Positions 7,277 to 15,540 of a DNA stretch of 33,602 nt are shown here, one piece after another; within the stretch, counting starts at the first letter, position 1; each line of letters begins with the position of its first letter. This DNA comes from Actinomycetota bacterium (GTDB taxonomy: Bacteria > Actinomycetota > Acidimicrobiia > IMCC26256 > PALSA-610). The stretch is taken from assembly GCA_005772765.1 (NCBI GenBank), contig SXIR01000049.1:1-33602 (forward strand). Direction: 5' to 3'. The position numbers and the translations under genes were made by a program. A model generated the notes under the pieces. The model ran no database searches and was not told where the DNA came from. It saw only the letters and a program-made list of their open reading frames with translations.

Positions 7277-8158
7277 TCAGGTGATCGACCATGTCCGCGG
7301 CCGATCGGTCTGCGCGAAGGCGCGGAACTCGAGCGTCAACGGGTCGGTGCCATCCTCCACGAGGAACGAGAGTTGGCCGCGGCTGGTTGCGCTCGGCGCG
7401 ACTGCTTCGAACGGCAGTGGTCGCGGAAGCACACGACCGTTGAACGAGTCGTAACGCGTCGCGCCGTCCCGGGCGGTGAGCGCGACCTCGAGTTCGGCGA
7501 ACAGCACGCGCTCCTCCGACGTTGTGTTGCGCAGTTCGATCGTCACGATCGTGAAGTGCTGGCCGAGGGGTGCCGGGGTATTGAACTGATTTGCCTCGGC
7601 GATCTCGTCGTCACCGCGAGGATCGACCGAAACCACGGTGACCATGAATGGGCCGACGGGTGCCGACTGGCCGACCGTGAGCACCTCGAAGTCAGCGCCC
7701 GTCGGCACGGTGGTCGCCGTGTCGAAGTCGTCGACGGGGAACACGAACGTCGGAACCGATGAAGGCTGGGTGTCGTCGCCGGCGACCCGGGCCGCGACCA
7801 CTCCGACACCCAGGAGCGCGACCAACACGCCACCGATGAGCGGTCGAGGGGCGGACGTCTTCGTGGGCGGGCGCCGACGAACCAACGGATCGATCGGCGC
7901 GTGCCGACGATCAGGGACGCGTCGCGGCGTAGGCCGGACCGGCGCGGCGGGAAGTTCGTTGGTGTCCGTTGGGAGTCGAGCTGGTTCGGTGCCCGGCGCC
8001 TCCGGTGGGCGCGGCGAATCTGGGACCGGTCCAGGTGTCGGTGGTGACGGTTGCTCTTGGTGGCGCGGAGGGTTCGGCGCAACGTCGGGGGCCAACGGCT
8101 CCCTCGGCGGTTCAGCGCCGAATCCCTTGGCGACCGGTGGTCGGTATCCCCAACTCAT
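7277..8158 (-). CDS. Proline-rich single-pass membrane protein with DUF4352-like extracellular domain
   Basis: 293 aa, ATG at 8158 (the frame is open further upstream but without a better start). Residues 1-105 are a disordered cytoplasmic tail rich in Pro, Arg and Glu. A single membrane helix (PLIGGVLVALLGVGVVAARVAG, 106-127) follows. The rest is a beta-rich domain with VGQSAPVGPFMVTVVSVDP, FTIVTIELRNTTSEERVLF and a C-terminal strand, like the telokin-type DUF4352 domains of Gram-positive surface proteins. Function unknown; an envelope-anchored binding module is likely. It is convergent with the CoA-transferase and divergent from the MFS gene. Confidence 0.7.
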   Translation of the reverse strand: MSWGYRPPVAKGFGAEPPREPLAPDVAPNPPRHQEQPSPPTPGPVPDSPRPPEAPGTEPARLPTDTNELPAAPVRPTPRRVPDRRHAPIDPLVRRRPPTKTSAPRPLIGGVLVALLGVGVVAARVAGDDTQPSSVPTFVFPVDDFDTATTVPTGADFEVLTVGQSAPVGPFMVTVVSVDPRGDDEIAEANQFNTPAPLGQHFTIVTIELRNTTSEERVLFAELEVALTARDGATRYDSFNGRVLPRPLPFEAVAPSATSRGQLSFLVEDGTDPLTLEFRAFAQTDRPRTWSIT

Positions 8159-8227
8159 GTCACCATGATCGGCGATCGGCCTGACGACTTCGCGGCAATC
8201 GTTTCCTGTCGTGCCGAACGACGTCGG

Positions 8228-8233
8228 TAGGGT
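8228..8233 (+). promoter_or_regulatory. -10 box for the MFS gene
   Basis: TAGGGT lies 9 nt before the ATG at 8243, with no ribosome-binding site between them, which suggests a leaderless transcript. No convincing -35 hexamer is seen at the right distance. The 84-bp gap 8159-8242 also has to carry the promoter of the divergent gene. Confidence 0.4.
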
Positions 8234-8242
8234 CGCACTCGG

Positions 8243-9550
8243 ATGAAGTCCGATGCCCATCGCACAGGAGAGCTTTCGGTCGAGCAGATCGCCGAAGCAC
8301 TCGAAGAAGGCGATGTTGCGATCCAGCCGGGTACGGCGCGAGCGGCGCTACGCCATCGGGACTTTCGCATCTTTTGGGGTGGTCTCTTTGCGTCCAACAT
8401 CGGGACGTGGATGCAGAACGTCATCATCGGTGCGTACCTGCAAGAAAACTTCGACAATGCGCGCCTGATCGGCGTCAAAGAGTTCGTCCAGCTCGGTCCG
8501 TTGGTCTTCTTGTCGATGCTTGCCGGAGCAATTGCCGACAGCGTCGATCGTCGGCGGTATCTCGTGACGATGCAGTGTCTACAGATTGCTGGCTCGTTGG
8601 TGTTGGCCGCGCTCGTGGCGAGCGACGAACCAGTTGCTGCCCCGATTCTCGCTTGCATGCTCGGGATCGGTCTGGCCAATGCAATGGGCGGACCCGGGAT
8701 GTCTGCGATCTCACCGTCGCTCGTCCCGAAAGAGGATCTGCCGGGCGCGATCTCACTGTTCTCGTTTCAGATGAACATGAGCCGTGTCATCGGTCCGGTG
8801 ATCGGTCAGTTCCTCTATGCGTCGACCGACTCGAACGCGGGTGCTTCCGCCGTGTTCGCCGTGAACGCCGCGACCTACCTGTTCGCGATCTACGGGTTGT
8901 TGCGGGCGCGGTATCCCCGTCGGGCCGGCGCCAAGTTCGACGGCGGCGTGTGGGAGCGGTTCGTGTCGGGATTCCGCATCGCGTGGGACGACCCGCTGCT
9001 GCGTCGAGTGTTGTTCATCTTGTGGACCTTGTCGTTCCTGTCCCTGAACTTCATCTCGTTCATGCCCACCCATGCCGCCCGTTCGTTCGGCATCGACCCG
9101 AAGTCAGAGCCGTATGGCGTGCTCTACGCCGTCTTCGGTCTCGGTGCGGCCGCTGGCGCGATGAGCGTCGGATCGGTGTTCTCGAGGAGAGACAAGGCAA
9201 CGCTGATTCGTCCGGGCCTTGCGTTCTTTTCGATCTTCCTGCTCGTATTCGCGCAACTGCGAACGGATTGGATCGCGTATCCGGTTGCCGGGATGCTCGG
9301 ATATGCCTACTTCGTGACGATCACGTCGCTGTCGACCGTGATGCAGGCGAGTATCAGCGAGGACGTGCGCGGTCGCGTGATCGCGCTCTGGATCATGGGC
9401 TTCGGCGGCGCAGTTGGGATTGCGGCGATCGCGTGGGGTCCTGTCGCCGAGTGGTCGATCCGAACACTCCTCACCGGCGGTGCAGTATGGGGAGCGATCT
9501 TGGCGGTGATCTCGTCACCAGGGTCGCTACGAAGAGAGGCGACGGCGTAG
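8243..9550 (+). CDS. MFS transporter, EntS/MFS_3 family exporter
   Basis: 435 aa with about 12 membrane helices. After a 30-residue cytoplasmic head comes ALRHRDFRIFWGGLFASNIGTWMQNVIIGAYL, the signature start of the MFS_3 (EntS-like) family. The loop motif GAIADSVDRRRYL follows helix 2, and PSLVPKEDLPGAISLFSFQMNMSRVIGPVIG follows later. Members are proton-driven exporters of siderophores, macrolides and other small molecules. The substrate cannot be read from the sequence. It has its own leaderless-type promoter and no partner gene. Confidence 0.88.
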   Translation: MKSDAHRTGELSVEQIAEALEEGDVAIQPGTARAALRHRDFRIFWGGLFASNIGTWMQNVIIGAYLQENFDNARLIGVKEFVQLGPLVFLSMLAGAIADSVDRRRYLVTMQCLQIAGSLVLAALVASDEPVAAPILACMLGIGLANAMGGPGMSAISPSLVPKEDLPGAISLFSFQMNMSRVIGPVIGQFLYASTDSNAGASAVFAVNAATYLFAIYGLLRARYPRRAGAKFDGGVWERFVSGFRIAWDDPLLRRVLFILWTLSFLSLNFISFMPTHAARSFGIDPKSEPYGVLYAVFGLGAAAGAMSVGSVFSRRDKATLIRPGLAFFSIFLLVFAQLRTDWIAYPVAGMLGYAYFVTITSLSTVMQASISEDVRGRVIALWIMGFGGAVGIAAIAWGPVAEWSIRTLLTGGAVWGAILAVISSPGSLRREATA

Positions 9551-9628
9551 CCGGCACGACACGCCGTCACGCCGCAAGCGCATCCGCAGCTCGGCGTGCG
9601 GGCCGACGAAACGACGACGGGAGTTGAC

Positions 9629-10306
9629 ATGATGCACGAGGCGCGAACCGGGAGCGATCACGCCAAGGAATACGCCGCGCTGCGAGAGCGAGTGATCGGA
9701 ATCGTCACATTGGCCGACCGATCGGCGCCGTGCCCGCTCACCCCAGCTTGGACCGTCGGCGACACGCTGGCGCATTTGGTGGGGGTCACGGCCGACATCC
9801 TCGACGACCGCCTGGATGGCGTTGCGAGCGATGCGTGGACCGATGCCCAAGTGCAAGCGCGCGCGACATCGTCGATCGATGCAATGGTCGCCGAGTGGAT
9901 CGGCACCGCCGAAGCGTTCGACGCTCGGGTCGCAGCACTGCCGACGCAGGTGAGCGGTCAGATCGTCTTCGACGCGGTGACCCATGAGCACGACTTACGC
10001 CACGCGCTCGGCGTCCCCGGCGCCCGGGACGTGGAGGCGGTGTCGATCGCCGCCGATTGGATCGGGACAATGGCCGGCATGGGGAAGGTTTCGATGGACC
10101 CCGGCATCCGGCTGGTGGTCGGCGCTCAGGAATACCACTGGGGCGTCGAGTCCAGCGCCGCCGTGACGCTCACGCCGTTCGAGTTCGTGCGCACGACGAG
10201 CGGCCGTCGGAGCGCCGCCCAGATCCTGGCCACGGGCTTTCCGTCGCTCGAGCTTGGTCTCGCCGCGGGCATCTTCCGACCTGCGAGTGTCGACGTCGTC
10301 GAGTGA
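9629..10306 (+). CDS. Maleylpyruvate isomerase (MDMPI) family protein, DinB-like
   Basis: 225 aa. The ATG at 9629 is chosen because GGGAG ends five bases before it; a GTG at 9596 lacks this. Family features (TIGR03083, MDMPI_N): PCPLTPAWTVGDTLAHLVGV with His49, and VTHEHDLRHALG with His119, His121 and Asp122. These supply the three-His metal site of the DinB four-helix bundle. A C-terminal sterol-carrier-like beta region ends in RRSAAQILATGFPSLELGLAAG. In actinobacteria such proteins are metal- and mycothiol-dependent isomerases or thiol S-transferases. The actual substrate is unknown. Convergent with the selenoprotein-like gene, 39 bp away. Confidence 0.8.
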   Translation: MMHEARTGSDHAKEYAALRERVIGIVTLADRSAPCPLTPAWTVGDTLAHLVGVTADILDDRLDGVASDAWTDAQVQARATSSIDAMVAEWIGTAEAFDARVAALPTQVSGQIVFDAVTHEHDLRHALGVPGARDVEAVSIAADWIGTMAGMGKVSMDPGIRLVVGAQEYHWGVESSAAVTLTPFEFVRTTSGRRSAAQILATGFPSLELGLAAGIFRPASVDVVE

Positions 10307-10345
10307 ACGGCAGACGTCCGCAGTGTCGCGACGCGTTGCCGGGGG

Positions 10346-10813
10346 TCAGTGTTCGTGGTCGATGCCGAGCGTGACGAGCGTGCGGCCAAGCGCGATGAAC
10401 GACCCGATACAGATCGTGAGGTCGAGGATCTCCTGGTCGCTGAACGCGGCGTGCATCCGGGTCCAAAACGCGTCGTCGATTCGTTGGTGGTCGTACGCGA
10501 ACCGTTCGGCGTATTCGATCGCCAAGCGTTCCTGTTCGTTGTACCCCTCGAAGTCGAGGTTCTCGACGTTCTCGTAGAGGGCTTCGTCGACGCCGTGATC
10601 CCGCAACTGCGGGATACGAAACGTCAGTCAGTTGGGGCAGTCGTTGATGCGGGCGATGCGCATGCGCGCCGCCTCTCGCACCCTCGGCGCCAGCACGCTG
10701 TCGCCGTACACGGCCATCGACAAGTTCGCGACCGCTGCGCCGAACTTGGGGTGGATGCTCCAGACCCGGACCTGCTCCGGGCCGTCGCCGTCAGGAACTC
10801 CGATGCGTGCCAT
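10346..10813 (-). CDS. Carboxymuconolactone decarboxylase/AhpD-like protein, probable selenoprotein (in-frame TGA as Sec62)
   Basis: 155 aa if the TGA at 10630-10628 is read as selenocysteine. Codons 1-61 run from ATG 10813 through VREAARMRIARINDCPN. The TGA follows, then LTFRIPQLRDHGVDEALYENV and the rest of the fold (ERLAIEYAERFAYDH, FWTRMHAAFSDQEILDLTICIGSFIALGR). In the family the AARMRIA helix ends in a redox CxxC; here it reads C59-P-N-U62. The downstream half keeps full family resemblance and has no start codon of its own except an internal TTG. A SECIS-like hairpin begins 12 nt after the TGA. AhpD-like proteins act as peroxidase or disulfide reductants and are a known selenoprotein group. 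The alternative is a recent nonsense mutation of a Cys codon. A TAAGGT -10 box lies 8 nt before the start. Confidence 0.8.
10598..10615 (-). promoter_or_regulatory. SECIS-like hairpin directing selenocysteine at the TGA 10630-10628
   Basis: In the mRNA, AUCCCGC (10615-10609) pairs perfectly with GCGGGAU (10604-10598) around the tetraloop AGUU (10608-10605). The stem starts 12 nt, and the loop 19 nt, after the UGA. Counting U of UGA as 1, the loop G and U fall at 24 and 25. In E. coli fdhF the SelB-contacting loop G and U are at 23 and 24. This fits the known bacterial pattern of a short apical stem with a G in the first two loop bases. The bulged U17 of fdhF is not reproduced. Confidence 0.7.
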
Positions 10814-10821
10814 GCGTCGAG

Positions 10822-10842
10822 ACCTTAGCGGTGTCCTACCGT
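10822..10842. promoter_or_regulatory. Face-to-face -10 boxes for the selenoprotein-like gene and dinG
   Basis: The 37-bp gap between the two start codons holds a minus-strand TAAGGT (10827-10822), 8 nt before the ATG at 10813. It also holds a plus-strand TACCGT (10837-10842), 8 nt before the ATG at 10851. Both imply leaderless mRNAs. The two polymerase sites would overlap, so the promoters should compete. The -35 regions are poor matches. Confidence 0.4.
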
Positions 10843-10850
10843 GAGCGGCC

Positions 10851-12884
10851 ATGACGACCGCACCGGACGCCGACGACCGTCTCGTCGTCACCGTCGGGGC
10901 CGCGCTCGATGCGGTTGTTGGGCGGCTCCCGGGCGGCGTCGTGCGCGACGGTCAGCGAACGATGGCCGAGGCAGTCGCCGATGCGTTCGATCACCGAGAA
11001 CACCTGTTGGTGCAGGCGGGGACGGGTACCGGCAAGAGCCTCGCGTATCTCGTTCCGGCGGTGCTCGCCCACGAGCGGGTCGTGGTCGTCACCGCCACGC
11101 GGGCGTTGCAAGAACAGCTGTGCCGCAAGGACTTACCGTTCCTCCGAAGCGTCATGAACGACCTCGGTCACGCGTTCTCGTTCGCGCAGCTGAAAGGGCG
11201 TTCGAACTACCTCTGCCGGGCCCGGTTGGCCGAGCACGCCACCGATCGCGAAGGCGTGCTCGCCGGGATTCGCGCCGACGACGATGTGCTCGACGCGCTC
11301 GACGACTGGGCGGAAGCGACGAGTTCGGGTGATCGGGGCGACTTCGAACTTCCTGTTCCCGATGCGTTGTGGGCGACGGTGAGCATGGACAGCCGCGAGT
11401 GTCCGGGGCGAACGAAGTGCACGTATGGCGACGCTTGCTTCGCGGAGCAAGCCCGCGACCGGGCCGCAGCGTCTGACGTCGTGGTGGTCAACACGGCGCT
11501 GTACGCCCAGCACCTCGCTGCGGCGGGCGCGGTGCTCCCGGAGCATTCCTTGGTCATCATCGACGAGGGCCACATGCTCGAAGACATCTGCGCGAGCGCG
11601 TTCGGCGTCGAGCTCGGGTCGCGGCGGCTCGAACGGCTCGCGGCCGAAGTCCGGGGATTTCTCGCTGGCGAGAGCGGCGGCGATGCCGATGCGGTTGTCG
11701 CGCTGAACGAGCGGGCTCGCCGATGGGATGAGTTGCTGCGCCAGCAACCCAACGAACAACGCGTTGATCTCGATGGCGCGGGGTTGCGCCCGGCGCTCAT
11801 GGTGCTGAACGATCAACTCGCCGCACTGAGCGCAGCGGTGTCGCAGGTGACCGCCGCGGCCGGCGATGCGGCGTTGAAACAGCAGCGACTGCTTCGCCTG
11901 ATCACGTCGACCCGCGACGATGTTGTCTACATGCTTGGCGCGACTCCCGACCGCGACGCGATCTGGGTCGAGCGCCGGGATCCACCGATGTTGATGGTTG
12001 CCCGCATCGACGTTGGTCCGCCGTTGTTCCAGGCGTTGTTCAGTGAAGCGACGACGATCGTGACCTCCGCGACGTTGGCGTTGGGCGACGACTTCGATCC
12101 GTTGGCCTGGCGGCTCGGGCTCCGGCCCGACCTGGCCGAGCGTTCGGCCCGGTTCGGCGGCGCCGATGCCGGCGACGACGATTCCACGCCGAAGCACCGA
12201 CCCGAACACCCGGATCGATTTCGGGCGCTCGACGTCGGCAGCCCGTTCGACTACCGCTCCCAGGCGATCTTGTATTGCGCCGCGCACTTACCAGACCCGC
12301 GCAAGGATCAGTACGAAGCGGCGTGGTTGGCCGAGGCGGTCGATCTGGTGCGAGCCGCGGGCGGACGCACGCTCGGGTTGTGCACCAGCCTCCGGGCAGC
12401 GGGCGCGCTCCGCGAAGCGTTACGCGAAGCGCTGCCCGAAATTCGGGTGCTCGCGCCCGATGATCTGCCCCGCTCGAAGCTGATGGAAGAGTTCGCGGCC
12501 GACGAAACAAGCTGTCTCGTGGGTTCGTTGGGCTTATGGCAGGGCCTCGACGTGCCGGGCCCGTCGGTGAGCCTCGTGCTCGTCGACAAGATTCCGTTCG
12601 CTCGACCGAATGATCCACTTGCGATGGCTCGTCGGGAGGAGGCCGAGGGGCTTGGTCGAGATCCGTTTCGGACCTTCGATCTTCCCCGCGCCGCGTTGCT
12701 GCTGGCGCAGGGGGTCGGCCGGCTGATCCGGTCGTCCGACGATCGGGGCGTCGTCGCGATCCTCGATCGTCGGTTGGTGACCGCGGGATACGGCCGGACG
12801 CTCATCGACAGCCTGCCACCGATGTTCAGGATGACCGACCCGGTGCGGGTGAAAGGCGCCCTCGAACGGTTGGCGTCTGGCTGA
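10851..12884 (+). CDS. ATP-dependent DNA helicase, DinG/XPD (Rad3-like) family
   Basis: 677 aa superfamily 2 helicase. Walker A is VQAGTGTGKSLAYLVP near residue 60, followed by motif Ia VVVTATRALQEQL. The DEAH-type box is IIDEGHMLED near 237. Between them lie four cysteines that can hold the 4Fe-4S cluster of XPD/DinG enzymes: one in NYLCRAR near 121, and three in ECPGRTKCTYGDAC near 184-196. The C-terminal motor domain has GSLGLWQGLDVPGPSVSLVLVDKIPF and motif VI QGVGRLIRSSDDRGVVAILD. DinG helicases unwind R-loops, G-quadruplexes and stalled forks. Very short divergent spacing from the selenoprotein-like gene. Confidence 0.9.
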   Translation: MTTAPDADDRLVVTVGAALDAVVGRLPGGVVRDGQRTMAEAVADAFDHREHLLVQAGTGTGKSLAYLVPAVLAHERVVVVTATRALQEQLCRKDLPFLRSVMNDLGHAFSFAQLKGRSNYLCRARLAEHATDREGVLAGIRADDDVLDALDDWAEATSSGDRGDFELPVPDALWATVSMDSRECPGRTKCTYGDACFAEQARDRAAASDVVVVNTALYAQHLAAAGAVLPEHSLVIIDEGHMLEDICASAFGVELGSRRLERLAAEVRGFLAGESGGDADAVVALNERARRWDELLRQQPNEQRVDLDGAGLRPALMVLNDQLAALSAAVSQVTAAAGDAALKQQRLLRLITSTRDDVVYMLGATPDRDAIWVERRDPPMLMVARIDVGPPLFQALFSEATTIVTSATLALGDDFDPLAWRLGLRPDLAERSARFGGADAGDDDSTPKHRPEHPDRFRALDVGSPFDYRSQAILYCAAHLPDPRKDQYEAAWLAEAVDLVRAAGGRTLGLCTSLRAAGALREALREALPEIRVLAPDDLPRSKLMEEFAADETSCLVGSLGLWQGLDVPGPSVSLVLVDKIPFARPNDPLAMARREEAEGLGRDPFRTFDLPRAALLLAQGVGRLIRSSDDRGVVAILDRRLVTAGYGRTLIDSLPPMFRMTDPVRVKGALERLASG

Positions 12885-12930
12885 GCCGCTCGGTCGGCGC
12901 ACACGGCCGCTACTCGCCCCGATTCGAGCC

Positions 12931-12959
12931 TTCACGGCGGGGGTGTGACCACGTAGCGT
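12931..12959 (+). promoter_or_regulatory. Promoter of the FAD oxidoreductase gene
   Basis: -35 TTCACG (12931-12936), 17-nt spacer, -10 TAGCGT (12954-12959), then 7 nt to the ATG at 12967. Transcription would begin at or next to the start codon. Confidence 0.5.
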
Positions 12960-12966
12960 CGCAGGT

Positions 12967-14349
12967 ATGAGTGGGTACGCCGCGGTCTCGTATTGGCTCG
13001 ACACCTGCGCCGACGATCTGACCGCGCGCCCGCCGCTCGACGGCTCGATCGAGGCTGATGTCGCCATTCTCGGCGCGGGTTTCAGCGGTCTGTGGACGGC
13101 GTATTACTTGCTCCAACACGATCCAACCCTGAAGATCGCCATCGTCGAGCGAGACATCGTCGGGTTCGGAGCCTCCGGACGCAACGGTGCGTGGTGCACC
13201 TCTGGGTTCGGTGCTGGTCCGAGACTGCTGGCGAAGCGATATTCACGCGACGTCGCGGCCCGAGTGCACGACCTCATGATCGACACCGTTGGCGAGGTCG
13301 GCCGCGTCTGCGAGATGGAAGGCATCGACGCGCACTACCAGCGCGACGGCGAGCTGATCGTTGCGCGCGGCCGTCATCAACTCCCGACGTTGCACCACAT
13401 CGAAGAGGAGTACGCGCGTATCGGTCGGGCCGACCATTGGCAACGTCTGGACGCGGCCGAGGCCAAGGCCAAGCTCGCGGTGACCAATGCGGTTGGTGCG
13501 CTGCACCAAACCGCGAGCGCGGTGGTGCATCCTGGTCGGCTGGTTCGGGGACTGGCTCGAGCGGTGGAACGGGCGGGCGCAGTCATCTACGAACGGACCG
13601 AAGCGACGGGTTGGACGCCAGGCAGGCGTCCGGTGTTGCACACGGCTCGGGGCGATGTTCGCTCCGATGCGGTGGTGCTTGCCGGTGAGGGTTACCTCGC
13701 TCGCCTGCGCCCTACGCACCGTCAGGTACTGCCGCTCTACTCGCTCATCGTGCTGACCGAACCGCTGTCCGACGCGCAACTGGCCGAGATCGGCTGGACG
13801 CACCGGTCAGTCGTGCAGTCCTGCGCGCTGACCGTCGACTACTTGTCGCGTACCGCCGACGGCCGCATCCTGTTCGGCGGGCGGGGCGCGCCGTACCACT
13901 TCGGTTCGCGGATCCGACCGGAGTTCGACATGCACGAAGCGACTCACGGACGGCTGCGCGCCGCGGTGCGCGAGTGGTTCCCGCAGCTCGGCAACGTTGG
14001 TTTCAGCCATGCCTGGGGTGGTTGTCTCGGCGTGCCGCGTGACTTCATGCCGACGATGACGTTCGATCGCCGCAGCGGCATCGCGACGGCGCGCGGCTAC
14101 ACGGGGGAAGGTGTCGCAGCCACCAACTTGGGAGGTCGGGTGCTCGCCGCTCAGATCTGCGATGTCGAGTCCGAGTTGGTGTCGCTGCCGACGGTCGGCC
14201 ACGAGAGCCGCAACTGGGAGGTCGAGCCGTTGCGCTGGATAGCGACGCGCTATTTGCAGCGGGCGTCCCTCCGAATCGATGAGCAGGCCACCCAGTCGGG
14301 CAAGCCGCCAACCGGTCGTTCGCTTACCGAACGGCTCATCGGACACTGA
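12967..14349 (+). CDS. FAD-dependent oxidoreductase, DAO family (amine/glycine oxidase-like)
   Basis: 460 aa. The N-terminal Rossmann dinucleotide site is ADVAILGAGFSGLWTAYYL near residues 28-46, with the second strand KIAIVERDIVGFGASGRNGAWC. This is the arrangement of YgaF/PuuB-like amine oxidases of the DAO superfamily. The middle holds a substrate domain with HRSVVQSCALTVDYLSRTADGRILFGGRG. The C-terminal FAD contact is ATARGYTGEGVAATNLGGRVLA. It is likely to oxidise an amine or amino acid with O2, but the substrate cannot be told. It opens a run of four close plus-strand genes. Confidence 0.85.
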   Translation: MSGYAAVSYWLDTCADDLTARPPLDGSIEADVAILGAGFSGLWTAYYLLQHDPTLKIAIVERDIVGFGASGRNGAWCTSGFGAGPRLLAKRYSRDVAARVHDLMIDTVGEVGRVCEMEGIDAHYQRDGELIVARGRHQLPTLHHIEEEYARIGRADHWQRLDAAEAKAKLAVTNAVGALHQTASAVVHPGRLVRGLARAVERAGAVIYERTEATGWTPGRRPVLHTARGDVRSDAVVLAGEGYLARLRPTHRQVLPLYSLIVLTEPLSDAQLAEIGWTHRSVVQSCALTVDYLSRTADGRILFGGRGAPYHFGSRIRPEFDMHEATHGRLRAAVREWFPQLGNVGFSHAWGGCLGVPRDFMPTMTFDRRSGIATARGYTGEGVAATNLGGRVLAAQICDVESELVSLPTVGHESRNWEVEPLRWIATRYLQRASLRIDEQATQSGKPPTGRSLTERLIGH

Positions 14350-14353
14350 CACG

Positions 14354-15025
14354 GTGCGATTCGATCCGATCGACCCATCGATGCGCCGCGCGCTCCAGCT
14401 TGCCTGGGAGTCGACCCGAGCGGGGAGTCTCGGCATCGGGTGTGTCATCACCGACGCAGCGGGCGACGTCGTCGCAACCGGCCGTAATCGGCTCTTCGAA
14501 CACGACCCGGGCGACGACATCCTTGCCGGAACGTCGTTGGCGCACGCCGAGATGAACGCGCTGGCGAAGTTGCGGTGGGGAATGCACCGGGACGAGCGAC
14601 TCGTCCTGTACACGACCTTGCAACCGTGCCTCCAGTGCTTGGGTGCGATCCGGATGAGCGCAGTCGAACGAGTCGTCGTGCTCGCGCCGGACCCGCTGTT
14701 TCGCGGGGTGGAGGGCATCCTCGACGTGAACGAGTTCGTCGCGTCGCGACGGCCGGAGGTCGTGCAACGGCCCATCGACTCCTGGTCGGTGCTCGGGTTG
14801 ATGCTGCCGACACACGCACAGGCCTTCTGGTCGTACAACTGGGGTTGGGCCGATACCTTGCCGAACGTGTGGCGACACGCCAGCGAGCTCGTCGCGGAGA
14901 AAACGGTTGTCGACCTCGTCGAGTGCGGCGCGTCGTTCGACCAGGTGCTGGAGCGTTTGACTCCGCGCCTTCGCGACTGCGTCGACGAAGTCGCCGGGCT
15001 TGCTCGGCCTGCGGGTCGATCGTGA
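14354..15025 (+). CDS. CMP/dCMP-type zinc deaminase (nucleoside or tRNA adenosine deaminase-like)
   Basis: 223 aa, GTG start 4 nt after the upstream stop; its stop overlaps the next ATG by one base (TGATG). The catalytic zinc site is clear: H64-A-E66 in SLAHAEMNAL and P91-C92-x2-C95 in TLQPCLQCLGAIRMS. Such enzymes hydrolyse the amino group of a cytosine, adenine or guanine base. Residues 120-223 form a long C-terminal extension (YNWGWADTLPNVWRHASELVAEKTVVDLVECG) not found in TadA, so it is not simply tadA. Coupled to the Nudix gene, it may serve nucleotide salvage or clean-up. Confidence 0.82.
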   Translation: MRFDPIDPSMRRALQLAWESTRAGSLGIGCVITDAAGDVVATGRNRLFEHDPGDDILAGTSLAHAEMNALAKLRWGMHRDERLVLYTTLQPCLQCLGAIRMSAVERVVVLAPDPLFRGVEGILDVNEFVASRRPEVVQRPIDSWSVLGLMLPTHAQAFWSYNWGWADTLPNVWRHASELVAEKTVVDLVECGASFDQVLERLTPRLRDCVDEVAGLARPAGRS

Positions 15026-15537
15026 TGGAGCATTGCTACGACTGTGGTTCGCCGTCGCCGGTTGTCGGCGATTGGCCGACGTGCCCACAGCACGGTCCGA
15101 GGTGGAAGTTGCGACGCAACGCGCCGTGCTCGGAAGTCGCGCTCGAACGCGACGGCCGGGTGCTGATGGTGCGTCGCGCCCGTGATCCCTTCGCTGGGTG
15201 CTGGGAGTTTCCCGGCGGCTACGTCGATCTCGGCGAGACGCCGATGATGGCCGCGGTGCGAGAGGCGCGTGAAGAACTTGGTGTCGATGTCGAGTTGACG
15301 GCGGCGTTGGGGGTGTTCGTGGTCGAGTGGGAGCCGGGGGAGTACGTCCAGGTGCACCTGTTCGCAGCGCGGTCCGACGGCGAGATCGTTTCGGATCCAT
15401 CGGAGATCGCGGAGTTCCGCTGGTGTGCGGCCGGAGACGCGCCCGACGTCGCATTGCTGTCCCCCGGCACGGCCGCGCGATTCGAGGCGTGGTCCACCGG
15501 CGCAGGCGTGCCGCTCGTGCCGGGCCAAGGTGCGTAG
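15025..15537 (+). CDS. Nudix hydrolase with N-terminal zinc-ribbon
   Basis: 170 aa, ATG at 15025 overlapping the deaminase stop. A short zinc-binding head has C4, C7 and C20 with H23 (CYDCG...TCPQHG). The Nudix domain follows, with the complete box at residues 65-87: GYVDLGETPMMAAVREAREELGV, spaced G-x5-E-x7-REAREELGV. A zinc ribbon before a Nudix domain is typical of NudC-like and ADP-ribose or CoA pyrophosphatases. The substrate, a nucleoside diphosphate derivative, is not specified. Confidence 0.85.
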   Translation: MEHCYDCGSPSPVVGDWPTCPQHGPRWKLRRNAPCSEVALERDGRVLMVRRARDPFAGCWEFPGGYVDLGETPMMAAVREAREELGVDVELTAALGVFVVEWEPGEYVQVHLFAARSDGEIVSDPSEIAEFRWCAAGDAPDVALLSPGTAARFEAWSTGAGVPLVPGQGA

Positions 15538-15540
15538 TCG

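Noticed and set aside
10307-10345. Terminator hairpin between the MDMPI-like and selenoprotein-like genes
   Set aside because: Only short, weak complementarity (CGGCA...TGCCG) with a long loop; not convincing.
10628-10891. Two separate small genes (87 and 86 codons) instead of one CMD-like gene
   Set aside because: The two halves are in the same frame and together make exactly one family domain. The second half has no credible start, and the break falls on a catalytic Cys position.
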